Part shown: positions 63,797 to 64,000 of the stretch, piece after piece
How the letters are laid out: each line of letters begins with the position of its first letter
Numbering within the stretch: position 1 is the first letter of the stretch
DNA from: Croceicoccus ponticola
GTDB taxonomy: Bacteria > Pseudomonadota > Alphaproteobacteria > Sphingomonadales > Sphingomonadaceae
Length of the DNA stretch: 64,000 nucleotides
Direction: 5' to 3'
NCBI RefSeq assembly: GCF_004004515.1
Contig: NZ_RXOL01000001.1
Span: 62,001 to 126,000, forward strand
Notes under the pieces: model-generated
What the model was told of the DNA's origin: nothing
Databases searched by the model: none
Seen by the model: the letters and a program-made list of their open reading frames with translations, nothing else
Program-made: the position numbers and the translations under genes

Positions 63797-64000
63797 ATGA
63801 TGAAGCTACCCGTTCTTGCCGTTCTGTTGCTCGTCGCCGGGGCCTGCGCACCCGTGTCGCAACGTGAAGCGACCGCAGCATCGCTTCCAGCGGTCGAGAT
63901 GCGTGGACTGGCTTTTGCCCAGGCGCATTGTTCGGAATGCCACGCGGTGATTGCCGGTCAGGTTTCGCCTCTGGCCGAGGCGCCCCCATTCGAAGCGGTC
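63797..64000 (+). CDS. c-type cytochrome lipoprotein, N-terminal part (runs off the window)
   Basis: 68 codons visible. Signal peptide with lipobox VAGAC and the haem motif C-S-E-C-H at residues 45-49. The start may be either of two adjacent ATGs (63797 or 63800). It returns to core-like sequence. The partner of this cytochrome is not visible. Confidence 0.87.
   Translation, partial: MMKLPVLAVLLLVAGACAPVSQREATAASLPAVEMRGLAFAQAHCSECHAVIAGQVSPLAEAPPFEAV

Overview
The window reads as a chromosomal segment of an alphaproteobacterium, most likely a member of the Sphingomonadales (inference from the hisB-hisH-hisA-hisF...hisE-HIT layout, an alpha-type SspB, the ybgC-tolQRAB-pal operon, the high-GC codon use and the many TonB/metal genes). 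Positions 1-18511 are conserved core genome; 63797-64000 looks like core genome again. Everything between is a mosaic of mobile DNA anchored on one tRNA-Met(CAU) gene.

Core (1-18511): end of an S8 subtilase with a C-terminal outer-membrane-type region, gmk, a small conserved protein and sspB on the minus strand; histidine genes hisB, hisH, hisA, hisF; a secreted M28 peptidase; a CPA2/KefB-type antiporter; hisE and a HIT protein; the complete Tol-Pal operon; a J-domain protein; a translationally coupled alpha/beta hydrolase and repeat protein; a 2H phosphoesterase; then tRNA-Met.

Mobile array (18464-63415): the 3' half of the tRNA is repeated as near-perfect att copies at 38627, 50199 and 63365 and as decayed copies at 40823, 54187 and 55477. 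Each good downstream copy is preceded by a 16-bp palindrome (core GTAGACGCGTCTAC). The same palindrome lies in the promoter of a ~100-aa helix-turn-helix-like gene directly upstream of each intact tyrosine integrase (33088 and 47001). Further integrase relics at 36990, 58818 and 63607 record earlier insertions and deletions. Island 1 (about 18518-38680) carries a type II-C CRISPR-Cas9 locus with a 3-spacer array and tracrRNA, a DmeF-type metal exporter, a siderophore receptor/PepSY operon and surface/periplasmic genes. Island 2 (about 38681-50252) carries a DUF2075 helicase with a nuclease-like N-terminus, a membrane-anchored nuclease-like protein, a serine recombinase, a second copy of the DmeF cassette, a long ORF-poor structured region, and a complete type II-A-like retron (ncRNA, NDT-like effector, reverse transcriptase) between integrase and right att. 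Island 3 (about 50253-63415) carries a flippase-like protein and MgtA-type ATPase, a truncated DUF2075 copy, an HNH-like protein, a second nuclease-like protein, a broken integrase, two winged-helix regulators, a MocR regulator and a DUF983 protein.

How it fits together: the islands look like serial occupants of one tRNA site that exchange cargo by homologous recombination. Defence functions (Cas9, retron, possibly the helicase) sit beside metal and iron handling genes. The most novel element is the palindrome shared by the right att sites and the promoter of the small pre-integrase gene, which suggests that this protein couples integrase control with site choice or excision. All family assignments come from motifs read by eye; no database search was run.
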